A stretch of 64,000 nucleotides of DNA from Deferribacter desulfuricans SSM1 (GCF_000010985.1 NC_013939.1:516001-580000), one strand, 5' to 3'. Shown: positions 8,316 through 16,883, counted from the first letter of the stretch. Notes: a model not told the origin generated them from the sequence alone. Numbers and translations: made by a program.

Positions 8316-8582
8316 TTAAAAAAATAAATCTTCATGTGAAGGCTTTGATATACCGATAGAATCTCTTTCATAATATTTTTTTGTTCTGAATTTATAAATC
8401 AATACAGAGTCTTCATTTTCATCCATTATATCTTTTAATTCGTCAGTAAGTATACGGAGATTTGCTTCTGTTATTTCTCCTTCGAAAACGCTATTTTGAA
8501 CCCAAGTTAAATATTTTTTGCAAGTTTTATGAAATTTTTGCACCCTTTTTTCATTTGCATCATATACTAATATTATAAACAT
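8316..8582 (-). CDS. cas2: Adaptation protein Cas2
   Basis: Small ferredoxin-fold protein that dimerises at the centre of the Cas1-Cas2 spacer integrase. At 88 residues it is of normal length and opens MFIILVYDANEKRVQKFHKT, with the conserved D8 after the first strand. It also contains WVQNSVFEGEIT, a family hallmark. It starts 3 bp after the cas1 stop, so the two are coupled. Confidence 0.96.
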   Translation of the reverse strand: MFIILVYDANEKRVQKFHKTCKKYLTWVQNSVFEGEITEANLRILTDELKDIMDENEDSVLIYKFRTKKYYERDSIGISKPSHEDLFF

Positions 8583-8585
8583 TTA

Positions 8586-9578
8586 TCACCAATTAGTTAT
8601 AAATGGTTTGTAAATATCTTCTTTTAAAAAGTGTTTATAAAGTTTGTAACACTCTAATCTGATAAGTTTTCTATAAGAAACTTTTCCTATATTTTTATAA
8701 TTTATTGTTGTAGCTAATTTTTCTTCAAATAATTTTATAAAGATTTGTCTTCCTTTTTCGTTTAAATAAGTAAAATCAATTTCTTGTTCAAAATGTTTTA
8801 GCTGTATTTGCTTTTTGTTAATGAGGCTAAAAATTACTCTATCAACTATTATTGGTTTGAAAACTTCAGCTAAATCCAAATTTAAACTAAAACTGCGTTG
8901 GTTGGTTTCGTGGAGATAGCCGATTCTAGGGTCAAGATGTGTTCTATAAATTTGAGATAGAATTGTAGTATATATCAGTGAGTTGCCAAAACTTATTAGG
9001 GCATTTATTGGGTTTTCGGGTGGTCTTTTAGTCCTTTTATCGAAATAAAAATCTTCAAAGTTTAAGATTACATTAAAGGCATCATAATATATTTTTCTTA
9101 TTTCACCCTCGAGAGCCATTAAAGATGAGATACTTGATTTATTGTTTATTTTTTTTGATTTTTCTTCTATTTGTTCAATATATGGTGTTATTTTTTCTAA
9201 TTTTGTTTTTTTATAGTAATTGAGATTTTTTAAAATGTTTGATAATCCTCCACTTACAAAACTTTTTGCTAAAAATAGTCGTTCTTCTTTATTTAAATAA
9301 AATTCTGCTTGTTTCAAAATTATGATGCCGGCATTTAAGTATTCTCTTGGATAATAACTTCCAATGTAATATCCATAGTAGTTGTAAAAGTATAAAGGTA
9401 TTTTGTTTTTTGTTAAAAATTCAAGCGCTCTTTTATTTATATCGATTTCACCAAAAACATGTATTTCAGATACTGCATTTATTGGTATTGTCTTTTTTTC
9501 GTTATCCTTGATGAAAAATAAGGTGTTATCTTTTCTTTTTAATTCGCCGTCATTAAATATATATATTGGTTTCTTCAT
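8586..9578 (-). CDS. cas1: Spacer integrase Cas1
   Basis: Metal-dependent integrase that inserts new spacers next to the leader. The 330-residue protein has the N-terminal beta domain and the catalytic helical domain with E157 (SLMALEGEI), H223 (YLHETNQRSFSLNLDLAE) and acidic residues D235/E238. This pattern is typical of type I-B Cas1. It starts 6 bp after cas4, with both adaptation partners adjacent. Confidence 0.97.
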   Translation of the reverse strand: MKKPIYIFNDGELKRKDNTLFFIKDNEKKTIPINAVSEIHVFGEIDINKRALEFLTKNKIPLYFYNYYGYYIGSYYPREYLNAGIIILKQAEFYLNKEERLFLAKSFVSGGLSNILKNLNYYKKTKLEKITPYIEQIEEKSKKINNKSSISSLMALEGEIRKIYYDAFNVILNFEDFYFDKRTKRPPENPINALISFGNSLIYTTILSQIYRTHLDPRIGYLHETNQRSFSLNLDLAEVFKPIIVDRVIFSLINKKQIQLKHFEQEIDFTYLNEKGRQIFIKLFEEKLATTINYKNIGKVSYRKLIRLECYKLYKHFLKEDIYKPFITNW

Positions 9579-9584
9579 GATGTT

Positions 9585-10079
9585 CTAACTCCAGCACATC
9601 TCTTTATAAGCGCAATTTTTACAATAATGGATTTTTGTTGCTTTTGGAGGCTTATCCATATTTAGTATTTTATTAATATTACTTATTGCATTTTTAAGTT
9701 CATTTTCGATTTCTTTTGTCAAAAATATTTTTTTCTTTTTTCTCTCTTCAGGGAACAAAAGCTCACCCGATAAATTTATTCCCTTTTGCTTTAAAAAATA
9801 TAAGTAAAAAGCAATTTGCATAGTTGCACTTTTTAAGTATTTTGAAGATTTTTTGATTTCACCAATAACTTTTTTACCAGGCAAGATATCTATTTTTATT
9901 GTATTATCGATAATAAATTCTTTTTTTTGCTTTTTGTAGTAGAAATCATGAATATGCCTTCCTAAAGCTAAAAAGTCGTTTTCCTGATCTGCTTCTATGG
10001 AATGACCAATAAACCATACTTCTCGTGGACAGATATAATAATACCAAATAAGAGTTCCGTTGATATTAACTGTATCCAT
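9585..10079 (-). CDS. cas4: PAM-selecting nuclease Cas4
   Basis: RecB-family nuclease with a 4Fe-4S cluster that trims prespacers and sets PAM and orientation. The 164-residue protein has one N-terminal cysteine (C17 in YYYICPREVWF), a histidine-rich segment GRHIHDFYY, the nuclease core GEIKKS and Q-I-A-F-Y-L-Y-F, and three C-terminal cysteines in CKNCAYKEMC. It is the first gene of the cas operon, 49 bp from the oldest repeat of array 2. No Shine-Dalgarno sequence precedes the ATG. Confidence 0.95.
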   Translation of the reverse strand: MDTVNINGTLIWYYYICPREVWFIGHSIEADQENDFLALGRHIHDFYYKKQKKEFIIDNTIKIDILPGKKVIGEIKKSSKYLKSATMQIAFYLYFLKQKGINLSGELLFPEERKKKKIFLTKEIENELKNAISNINKILNMDKPPKATKIHYCKNCAYKEMCWS

Positions 10080-10083
10080 ATTA

Positions 10084-10112
10084 TTAATATAAAATTAATG
10101 GATATTAGTAAA
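10084..10112 (-). promoter_or_regulatory. Weak candidate promoter before cas4
   Basis: TTTACT (10107-10112), 17 bp, TATTAA (10084-10089) on the minus strand fits a weak promoter whose start would fall almost on the cas4 ATG, giving a leaderless mRNA. Alternatively the cas genes are transcribed by read-through from array 2, since I see no terminator in this 49-bp gap. Confidence 0.3.
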
Positions 10113-10128
10113 AGCTTTTATTTAATTA

Positions 10129-11564
10129 ACTTCAAATCCTTTAAGGCACTTTAAAAACAAAGAACTTGAGAAGGAAGTTTATATTGATCTACCTTGTTTC
10201 AAATCCTTTTAGGCACTCTAAAAACTCAACCAATCTATATTAGTCCGAATTATATTCATTTGAGTTTCAATTCCTCATAGGCACTCTAAAAACTGATGAA
10301 TGAGGAAATACCAATTTCGCCTGATGATCGTTTCAATTCCTCATAGGCACTCTAAAAACAAAAACAAAAGATAAGGCAATCGCAAAACGCCTATTGTTTC
10401 AATTCCTCATAGGCACTCTAAAAACTTGATGAAGCTCAAAAAATATTCGATAGGAAATTTTAGTTTCAATTCCTCATAGGCACTCTAAAAACTAACAAAT
10501 AGTGAATCAGATTCAGTTTACAAATGATGTTTCAATTCCTCATAGGCACTCTAAAAACTAACAAATAGTGAATCAGATTCAGTTTACAAATGATGTTTCA
10601 ATTCCTCATAGGCACTCTAAAAACATAATAGGCATTACTGTAATAAATAAAGTAGTTAAAAGTTTCAATTCCTCATAGGCACTCTAAAAACGAAAAATTA
10701 GGAAAAGCACGCTAAAAAGCGTGCTTTTTGTTTCAATTCCTCATAGGCACTCTAAAAACTTGTCAATCCAAATATTACAGTTGTGCAATTTGCGCAACGT
10801 TTCAATTCCTCATAGGCACTCTAAAAACAATTGTACAAATCTGTAATTTTCTTTTTGTTGTTTAGGTTTCAATTCCTCATAGGCACTCTAAAAACTTGTC
10901 AAATAAATAACTAATGTAATTGTGCAAATCTGGTTTCAATTCCTCATAGGCACTCTAAAAACAGACTCAACGACGGTTTTATGGAGCATTATAGATGGTT
11001 GTTTCAATTCCTCATAGGCACTCTAAAAACGATGGTTTGACCTTCAAAACCTTGCGAACGAAATTATTGTTTCAATTCCTCATAGGCACTCTAAAAACTT
11101 CCAAAAAACTTGTGGGGTTGGAAGAAGCAGGAAAAGTTTCAATTCCTCATAGGCACTCTAAAAACTTGCAACCCTTCATGCTTTGAACTTTGTTCAAAGC
11201 GAAAGTTTCAATTCCTCATAGGCACTCTAAAAACAAGGGGCTCAAAGCGTGGAATAATAAAAGAGTTTTCGTTTCAATTCCTCATAGGCACTCTAAAAAC
11301 TAATAGCTCTTCTTGGTCCGCTATTAACAGCAAAGTCGTTTCAATTCCTCATAGGCACTCTAAAAACGAACGCGCTCATATCTATGGACATCTTTTAAAC
11401 CCGTTTCAATTCCTCATAGGCACTCTAAAAACATTTCTGGACTCTATGGACATAATGGACACTTTTTTGTTTCAATTCCTCATAGGCACTCTAAAAACAA
11501 AACCCGACGCCATTATTAATGTCATCGGGTTTTCGTTTCAATTCCTCATAGGCACTCTAAAAAC
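10129..11564 (-). CRISPR. CRISPR array 2 (22 repeats)
   Basis: Twenty identical 30-bp repeats run from 10264 to 11564, plus two degenerate ones at 10129-10158 (7 mismatches) and 10196-10225 (3 mismatches). Spacers are mostly 35-39 bp. Decay at the left end and the leader at the right both put the leader-proximal end at 11564. The repeat differs from that of array 1 by one base. Spacers 10493-10528 and 10559-10594 are identical. Three spacers contain strong inverted repeats: 10692-10729, 11166-11204 and 11499-11534. Confidence 0.98.
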
Positions 11565-11800
11565 CCCTTATCCCTATGAAGTATCGAATTGTCAAACATC
11601 TTTGATAAATCTATTAATTTTATTATACAAAATTTTGAAAAGTATGTCAAATTTAAAGCAATTTTTAGTCGACCTGTAATCTTGTAAAAAAACCTGGAGA
11701 TCGACAATTAATTGATACCTATAATTAAATATAAGATTTTTATGGTTTTCTAATAAAAAAAATTTCCTTAAAAAACATTAAAAATTGCGAGATTGACTAA
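11565..11800 (-). promoter_or_regulatory. Leader of CRISPR array 2
   Basis: About 230 bp closely matching the leader of array 1, including the CCTTATCCCTA start, the promoter, TTTTTAGTCGACC at 11662-11674 and AACCTGGAGATCGAC some 25 bp further on. The outer inverted copy seen in leader 1 is decayed here (GATTGACTAA at 11791). The following 70 bp to the rluA-family gene hold nothing I recognise. Confidence 0.85.
11622..11650 (-). promoter_or_regulatory. Promoter for pre-crRNA of array 2
   Basis: Minus-strand TTGACA (11645-11650), 17 bp, TATAAT (11622-11627): a perfect consensus promoter reading into array 2 and possibly on through the cas genes. Confidence 0.85.
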
Positions 11801-11870
11801 TTTAAGTGTTAGGCAGTTAAAAATAACTTTTTAGATATTGCATATCATCAATTTGCAAAGACCAAAATAC

Positions 11871-12641
11871 TTAAACTGAAATGAGATTTTGATACTCTTT
11901 TATAAAGTTTTCTTTTTTTGGGGAGTGGGCTTCAAAATTATCTATTTTTGTATAAATACAGGAGAGCATAAGTCTTTTGTATTGTTTATCACCGTAAAGT
12001 GTATCTCCCAAAATTGGAAATCCCAAAAATGATAGATGTGCTCTTATCTGATGTCTTGTTGCTTTAAAAATAGTGATTTCAAGTAGTGAGTAATTTTTAT
12101 CTGAATTAATGACCTTTATATTTGAAAGGTGTTCAAGGTCAATCTCTTCTAACACTTTTACTTTTTTTCTTTTTTTGTAAACGATTTTGTTAAAAACAAT
12201 TGTATCCTCTGGGAAATTGCCAATTACAACAGCTAGATATTTTTTCAAAACATTCTCTGGTTTATATCCATCTTTTATTGCTGCAATAACTCCATCCGTT
12301 TCAAAGTCAAGCCTTGAAATAAGTTTATATTCTTTAAAATGTTCTGAAACAATGTCTGAAATCGTTAAAGAGTCTTCTAATTTGTGTCTTTCTGTATGCA
12401 TAAAAGGTGGTTTGTAGAGAAATATTACATTTTCATAATTTGAAATAATAAATTCGTCTAAATTATATTCTATTTTTTTTATATCAATGTTGAGGCTTAT
12501 GTGATGGTTTTCAATATTTGTTATTTCTAGATTTTCTTTTGCGAATTTACCATCAATTAATACTTTTTTCTCTTTTATATATTTTTTAGCTAATCTTTTT
12601 GAAATATTGAATTGTTGTGAGAGATAATCAACTAATTTCAT
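11871..12641 (-). CDS. RluA-family pseudouridine synthase
   Basis: Isomerises uridine to pseudouridine in rRNA or tRNA. It has an N-terminal S4 RNA-binding domain (FNISKRLAKKYIKEKKVLID) and the catalytic domain with the family motif SRLDFETDGV, carrying the catalytic Asp (RLDxxTxG-type), and HQIRAHLSFLGFPILGDTLY near the C-terminus. I start it at the ATG at 12641, giving 256 residues; a longer frame to 12707 would add a non-conserved tail inside lrgB. The ATG overlaps the lrgB stop (ATGA). Which RNA site is modified cannot be told. Confidence 0.9.
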   Translation of the reverse strand: MKLVDYLSQQFNISKRLAKKYIKEKKVLIDGKFAKENLEITNIENHHISLNIDIKKIEYNLDEFIISNYENVIFLYKPPFMHTERHKLEDSLTISDIVSEHFKEYKLISRLDFETDGVIAAIKDGYKPENVLKKYLAVVIGNFPEDTIVFNKIVYKKRKKVKVLEEIDLEHLSNIKVINSDKNYSLLEITIFKATRHQIRAHLSFLGFPILGDTLYGDKQYKRLMLSCIYTKIDNFEAHSPKKENFIKEYQNLISV

Positions 12642-13339
12642 AATAATTTGTATATAATATAAAAAATTATTGGTGTAAATATAGCTGTTGCAATGCCATT
12701 TAAACATATTGCAAGTGAGCTTGATGCTCCTTCTAATTCTCCTTCTTCAAAGGCTCTTGCTGTTCCTATACCGTGTGAAGCGCTACCAATTGCAAGACCC
12801 ACAGCAACTTTGTTTTTTATACCAGTTAATTTCAGAAAAGCTGGCCCGATTACAGCACCAAGCACTCCTGTAGCAATAACTATCGCAGCAGTTAAAGATG
12901 GAATCCCTCCAATCTTTTTTGAAATCCCCATTGCTATTGGTGTTGTTACAGATTTAGGAGCAATTGAAGCAACCACCACTTTTGAAGCTCCAAGTAATTT
13001 TGCAGTTAGTGCAGCGGATAATATACCAACAATACTACCGATTATTATACTAATTATAATTGATATACCTCTTTTTTTGATCTCTTCAAATTGTAAATAA
13101 AGTGGTACACCGAGAGCTACTACTGATGGCCCAAGGAAAAAGCTGATAATTTTAGCACCTTTGAAATATGTATGATAATCAAGGTTTATCAGTTTTAATA
13201 ACAAAATAAGTGATGTTATTGATATTAAAACTGGATTAAAAAGTATAAATCTGTATTTATTGTATAATTTGGAAGCTAAATAGAACACTAAGAATGTTAT
13301 CATTACAGAAAAGATTGGATTTTCAATTATTGCTTTCAT
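12638..13339 (-). CDS. lrgB: LrgB/CidB-family membrane protein
   Basis: Membrane partner of LrgA, in a family linked to murein hydrolase export, overflow metabolism or glycolate/pyruvate transport depending on the organism. The 233-residue protein has several hydrophobic segments and the conserved core ASIAPKSVTTPIAMGISKKI, ending in a block containing GSASHGIGTARAFEEGELEG. It overlaps lrgA by 17 bp. The substrate here is unknown. Confidence 0.92.
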   Translation of the reverse strand: MKAIIENPIFSVMITFLVFYLASKLYNKYRFILFNPVLISITSLILLLKLINLDYHTYFKGAKIISFFLGPSVVALGVPLYLQFEEIKKRGISIIISIIIGSIVGILSAALTAKLLGASKVVVASIAPKSVTTPIAMGISKKIGGIPSLTAAIVIATGVLGAVIGPAFLKLTGIKNKVAVGLAIGSASHGIGTARAFEEGELEGASSSLAICLNGIATAIFTPIIFYIIYKLL

Positions 13340-13673
13340 TTTTTTTGTCCATTATTTGTTGTACTTTGCCTACTATGAAAAGAACGGCCAATGTGCTAAA
13401 AAAATAGGAAATAACAATAGGGATAAACTCTTTTTTTATCAAATCAAAATATATCATTATCCCTACACCGGGCGGGACAAATAAAAAAGCCATATTTTTT
13501 ACAAGGACATCTGCTGCAGGCTTTACACTTTCTAATTTAATTAGATTTGTTTTTAATGAAATTGTTAAAAGAATCATACCGATGACATTACCAGGAATAG
13601 GGATATTTAAGAGAGTTGAAATTGTATCACCGATAAAAAGGTATAAAAAAATGATAGTTAATGATTTAACCAT
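13323..13673 (-). CDS. lrgA: LrgA/CidA-family holin-like membrane protein
   Basis: Small membrane protein of 116 residues with four predicted helices, including the family motif IPIPGNVIGMILL (about residues 24-36) and NMAFLFVPPGVGIM. It forms a two-gene unit with lrgB, with which it overlaps. No LytTR-type regulator is adjacent. Confidence 0.9.
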   Translation of the reverse strand: MVKSLTIIFLYLFIGDTISTLLNIPIPGNVIGMILLTISLKTNLIKLESVKPAADVLVKNMAFLFVPPGVGIMIYFDLIKKEFIPIVISYFFSTLAVLFIVGKVQQIMDKKNESNN

Positions 13674-13761
13674 GAAATTTATATATCAAAAATAAAAAGA
13701 TGTTTCAATATATAAATGAATTAGCATATTGTAAAATATATTGAAGTTAATAGAATTAATT

Positions 13762-13790
13762 ATTCAAGATTGTTTTCAACTTTCTTGAAT
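13762..13790. promoter_or_regulatory. Inverted repeat upstream of radC
   Basis: ATTCAAGA (13762-13769) and TCTTGAAT (13783-13790) form a perfect 8-bp dyad with a 13-bp centre just before radC, in the 120-bp divergent gap with lrgA. It could be a repressor site or an mRNA stem. I cannot match it to a known operator. Confidence 0.4.
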
Positions 13791-13819
13791 TAATGTTTGT
13801 TTGCAATTATAATGTGACT

Positions 13820-14491
13820 ATGAAGAAAGAGAAACCTCATTATCTAGGACACAGAAAAAGGTTGAAAGAGCGATTTGTAAATAATCCATCATCACTTGCT
13901 GATTATGAGATAGTTGAGTTGTTGCTGGGATATGTAGTAAGAGGTAAAGATGTTAAACCTCAGGCAAAAAATATCTTAGCACATGTAGGTGGCATCCAGA
14001 ATATTTTTAAAATATCTGATGATATTGAAGGGGTAGGGAGTGAAACCGTTTTATTTTTTAATATTATTAAAGATTTGTTTAGAAGATGTGAATATTCAAA
14101 TCTTAGAGAAAATGAAACTATCTTAAATTCCCCTACTGCAGTATTTAAGTTTTTAAAGTTTGAGGTTGGATTTGATGATGTTGAAAAATTAATTGCTGTT
14201 TTTTTAGATTCCAAAGGGCGTATAAAAGAATATAAAGTTTTAAGTAGTGGAAGTGTTAATGAATCTTATTTCCCACCTAAAGAACTTGCAAAGCAAGCTC
14301 TGGTAAGAGATGCTGTGGCAGTTATCCTTGCTCATAATCATCCATCTGGTAATTTAAAACCATCTCAGAGTGACATCAGATATACTAAAAATGTAAAAAA
14401 TGCGCTTGAATTAGTTGATATTGCATTAGTTGATCATATAATTGTAACAAAAAATGGATTTTTATCTTTTAAACAGGAGGAGCTATTATGA
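13820..14491 (+). CDS. radC: RadC family JAMM/MPN-domain protein
   Basis: RadC-family protein whose biochemical role is unsettled despite the DNA-repair name. It has an N-terminal helix-hairpin-helix region (YLGHRKRLKERF, LADYEIVELLLGYV) and a C-terminal JAMM metal-binding motif LAHNHPSGNLKPSQSDI. I use the ATG at 13820 because the family begins near HYLGHR; an in-frame ATG at 13793 would add nine residues. Neither has a clear ribosome site. The stop overlaps the start of the next gene (ATGA). Confidence 0.92.
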   Translation: MKKEKPHYLGHRKRLKERFVNNPSSLADYEIVELLLGYVVRGKDVKPQAKNILAHVGGIQNIFKISDDIEGVGSETVLFFNIIKDLFRRCEYSNLRENETILNSPTAVFKFLKFEVGFDDVEKLIAVFLDSKGRIKEYKVLSSGSVNESYFPPKELAKQALVRDAVAVILAHNHPSGNLKPSQSDIRYTKNVKNALELVDIALVDHIIVTKNGFLSFKQEELL

Positions 14492-15861
14492 ATAGGTTGT
14501 TTGTAGTTTGTTTAATGTTAATATTATTTGCGACGAATTTGTTTGCTGCAAAAGTGGATATCTACAGAGATTTCGTTTTTTATGAAACGACATTAAAAAA
14601 TGGATTTATTGGCTTTAATAAAGATGTGGATGTCAGGTGTAATGGTAAAAGTGTAAATTTGGTTACTGAAAACACGTTAAAATTAAAATGTTTTTTGTGT
14701 GATTTATATAATAAAAAAAATGAATTAACAAAGGAATCAGAAAAATTAAGTTCAGAGTTAAAACTCATTGATAGCACAATAAAAAATGTAAAGCTTAATT
14801 CTAATGAGTTTTTACAGTTTAATATAAAAGTTGCTGATGAGATAAGTAATATAAAGAGTAAACAGCAGGATTTGTTGTATGAAATTAATAAAATAAATAA
14901 TCTTTTTTCAAAATCTGCACCGGATAATGTCCCATATTTTGTTCAAGATGAAAATTGCTCATTAGTTAAAATGAAATTCTCAGGTGTTAGTTTTAACATT
15001 GTAAATCAGTTGAATGTGGAAAATATTGCAGGGGATAAAGCTAAATTGAGGATTATTAAAAAAGCAAAGATAGTCAATAAAAGTGGGGTTGATATAGTTG
15101 CTGATGAAGCAAAATTAATGTTTAAAAGCAGTAGTTCATTTCAGGGTGAATTAAGTTTTAATCCTTGGGTTGTAAATATTTTTGAACCCTTTAAAAGATT
15201 TTTAAAATCAAAATCTGTACAAAAGAGTGATGTCTTTGAATCAAAAGAGGAGATTGTAGATAAGGGTAATCGTGAATATTTAATCAAAAACTTTGTTTTG
15301 CCCGCAAATGGTAAAGAAAAAGATTTTATTTTAAATAGTGCTGTGAAAATAGGGGATTATGAATTAATTACATATCCTTATTTAAATAAAAACGTTTTTA
15401 GGGAAATTAGTTTTGAGCTCCCTTTTGATTTGGAAAGCAATAGTTGGACTGTCAGTATAGGTGATGAACAGTTTTCTAATATTACAGGAAAACAGGTTAA
15501 AAATAGATATAAGCTTTTAGCAGGTAAATTATACGATGTTAAAGTAGAAAGAAAGAGAATTTTGGATTTTGAAGAAAGCGCTGGTTTTTTTGGTAATAAA
15601 AAGAGGATTAATGATGGTTATATTATTACACTTACTAATATTTCAAATATAAACAGTTACTCACTAAAAGTAGTTGATAGAGTTCCAGTTTCTAAAAATG
15701 AAAAGATTGAAGTTAAAGATGTAAAGGTTAGCGAAGATAAATGCTCAATCAACAGTGAGGGGAAAGTAGAATGTAATATAGTACTGCCACCAAACAAATC
15801 GATTGATATAAAGGTTACTTTTACTATCTTATATGATAAAGATGTCGAAATAACTTATTGA
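14488..15861 (+). CDS. Exported DUF4139-domain protein
   Basis: 457 residues with a clear signal peptide (LFVVCLMLILFATNLFAA), so a periplasmic or secreted protein. The middle contains a coiled-coil stretch (about residues 65-140). The C-terminal third looks like DUF4139, ending in SLKVVDRVPVSKNEKIEVKD and a beta-rich segment with NIVLPPNKSIDIKVTF. The family includes mucoidy-inhibitor MuiA-like proteins; the function is unknown. Its ATG overlaps the radC stop, with AGGAGGAGC just upstream. Confidence 0.7.
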   Translation: MNRLFVVCLMLILFATNLFAAKVDIYRDFVFYETTLKNGFIGFNKDVDVRCNGKSVNLVTENTLKLKCFLCDLYNKKNELTKESEKLSSELKLIDSTIKNVKLNSNEFLQFNIKVADEISNIKSKQQDLLYEINKINNLFSKSAPDNVPYFVQDENCSLVKMKFSGVSFNIVNQLNVENIAGDKAKLRIIKKAKIVNKSGVDIVADEAKLMFKSSSSFQGELSFNPWVVNIFEPFKRFLKSKSVQKSDVFESKEEIVDKGNREYLIKNFVLPANGKEKDFILNSAVKIGDYELITYPYLNKNVFREISFELPFDLESNSWTVSIGDEQFSNITGKQVKNRYKLLAGKLYDVKVERKRILDFEESAGFFGNKKRINDGYIITLTNISNINSYSLKVVDRVPVSKNEKIEVKDVKVSEDKCSINSEGKVECNIVLPPNKSIDIKVTFTILYDKDVEITY

Positions 15862-15868
15862 GGTTCGT

Positions 15869-16756
15869 ATGAAAATATTTTTAACTGGTGGTACAGGTTT
15901 TGTTGGTACAGAAATTTTAAAATATGCTCTATCAAAAGATTATGAAGTTACTCTGCTTGTTCGAAACCCTGATAAGGTAAAGGTTAAAAATGATAGAATA
16001 GATATAGTTGTTGGTGATGTTTTAAAACCTAAGACTTACCTTGATAAACTAAATAATGTTGATTGTGTTGTTCATCTTGTGGGAATTATTAGAGAAATTC
16101 CAAAAGAAGGTGTAACGTTTCAAAGATATCATTTTGAAGCTACTAAAATGATTGTGGATGCTGCTAAAGAGGGTGATGTAAAACGATTTATTCACATGTC
16201 TGCTAATGGAGCAAGAAGCGAAGCTATTACAGATTATCACAAAACAAAATATTTGGCTGAAGAGTATGTTAGAAATTCTGGTTTGACGTATACTATTTTT
16301 AAGCCTTCTGTGATCTATGGACCAGGTGATTCTTTTATAAATATGTTAAACGATTTTTTGAAGAAAACCCCAGTTTTTAGCTATTTTGGGGATGGAAGTT
16401 ATTCTATGCAGCCTGTATATGTCGCTGATGTTGCTAAAATATTTGTAGATGCTATTGAAAATAGTGATACATTCAATAAAACATTTACTGTGTGCGGGCC
16501 AGAAGTTTTAAGTTATAAAGAATTGTTAAGATTGATTTGTGAAGTTACTAATAGAAAAAGGCTGTTTATCCCAGTCCCAGAATTTATAATAAGCTTTATG
16601 ATTACATTGTTTGGAAAGTTTCAATGGTTTCCTCTAACAAGAGATCAATTTGAAATGCTTAGAGAGGGTAATACTTGCGAAAATATGGAAATTTATAAAT
16701 TACTTCAATTTGAGCCAAAAAACATTAAAGATACTTTAAAGAAATATTTAAAATAA
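15869..16756 (+). CDS. NDUFA9-like atypical SDR (NAD(P)-binding)
   Basis: Rossmann-fold protein of the complex I NDUFA9-like/NmrA-type atypical SDR group. It starts MKIFLTGGTGFVGTEILKYA (TGGTGFVG nucleotide loop) and has a putative YxxxK pair in DYHKTKYLAEEYV. VCGPEVLSYKELLRLI is also typical of this group. At 295 residues the length is normal. Family members serve in respiratory complex assembly or quinone metabolism; the substrate is unknown. Confidence 0.85.
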   Translation: MKIFLTGGTGFVGTEILKYALSKDYEVTLLVRNPDKVKVKNDRIDIVVGDVLKPKTYLDKLNNVDCVVHLVGIIREIPKEGVTFQRYHFEATKMIVDAAKEGDVKRFIHMSANGARSEAITDYHKTKYLAEEYVRNSGLTYTIFKPSVIYGPGDSFINMLNDFLKKTPVFSYFGDGSYSMQPVYVADVAKIFVDAIENSDTFNKTFTVCGPEVLSYKELLRLICEVTNRKRLFIPVPEFIISFMITLFGKFQWFPLTRDQFEMLREGNTCENMEIYKLLQFEPKNIKDTLKKYLK

Positions 16757-16792
16757 AAAGCTGACTAAAGGCGGTCACAATTTATAATAATA

Positions 16793-16865
16793 AGATTGCT
16801 TAGGGGCATTCGCCCCTCGCAAAGACAGAGGAATAAAGTTATTGCAAGCATTAGCGAAGCAATCT
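16793..16865. repeat. Palindromic dispersed repeat, copy 1
   Basis: 73-bp element bounded by AGATTGCTT and AAGCAATCT, with an inner CCCCTCGCAA / ATTGCAAGCATTAGCGAAGC pattern. It matches copy 2 at 23725-23796 in ends, length and internal layout, and resembles the CATTGCGAGCGAAGCAATCT-type repeats scattered in many bacterial genomes. It lies between convergent genes and is framed by AAAAAGC (near 16755) and GCTTTTT (near 16874), so it may also act as a terminator. Confidence 0.75.
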
Positions 16866-16883
16866 GAGGAAATGGCTTTTTGT

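Noticed and set aside
10493..10594. Possible self-targeting of the dispersed repeat by the duplicated spacer
   Set aside because: Only about 9-10 bases (AGTGAATCA) match copy 2 of the repeat, too few to count in AT-rich DNA.
10995..11679. Open reading frames within CRISPR array 2
   Set aside because: Same artefact: repeated FQFLIGTLKT comes from the CRISPR repeat.
12642..12707. Longer start for the pseudouridine synthase
   Set aside because: It would extend into lrgB and add a tail before the S4 domain; the ATGA overlap start is typical of this operon.
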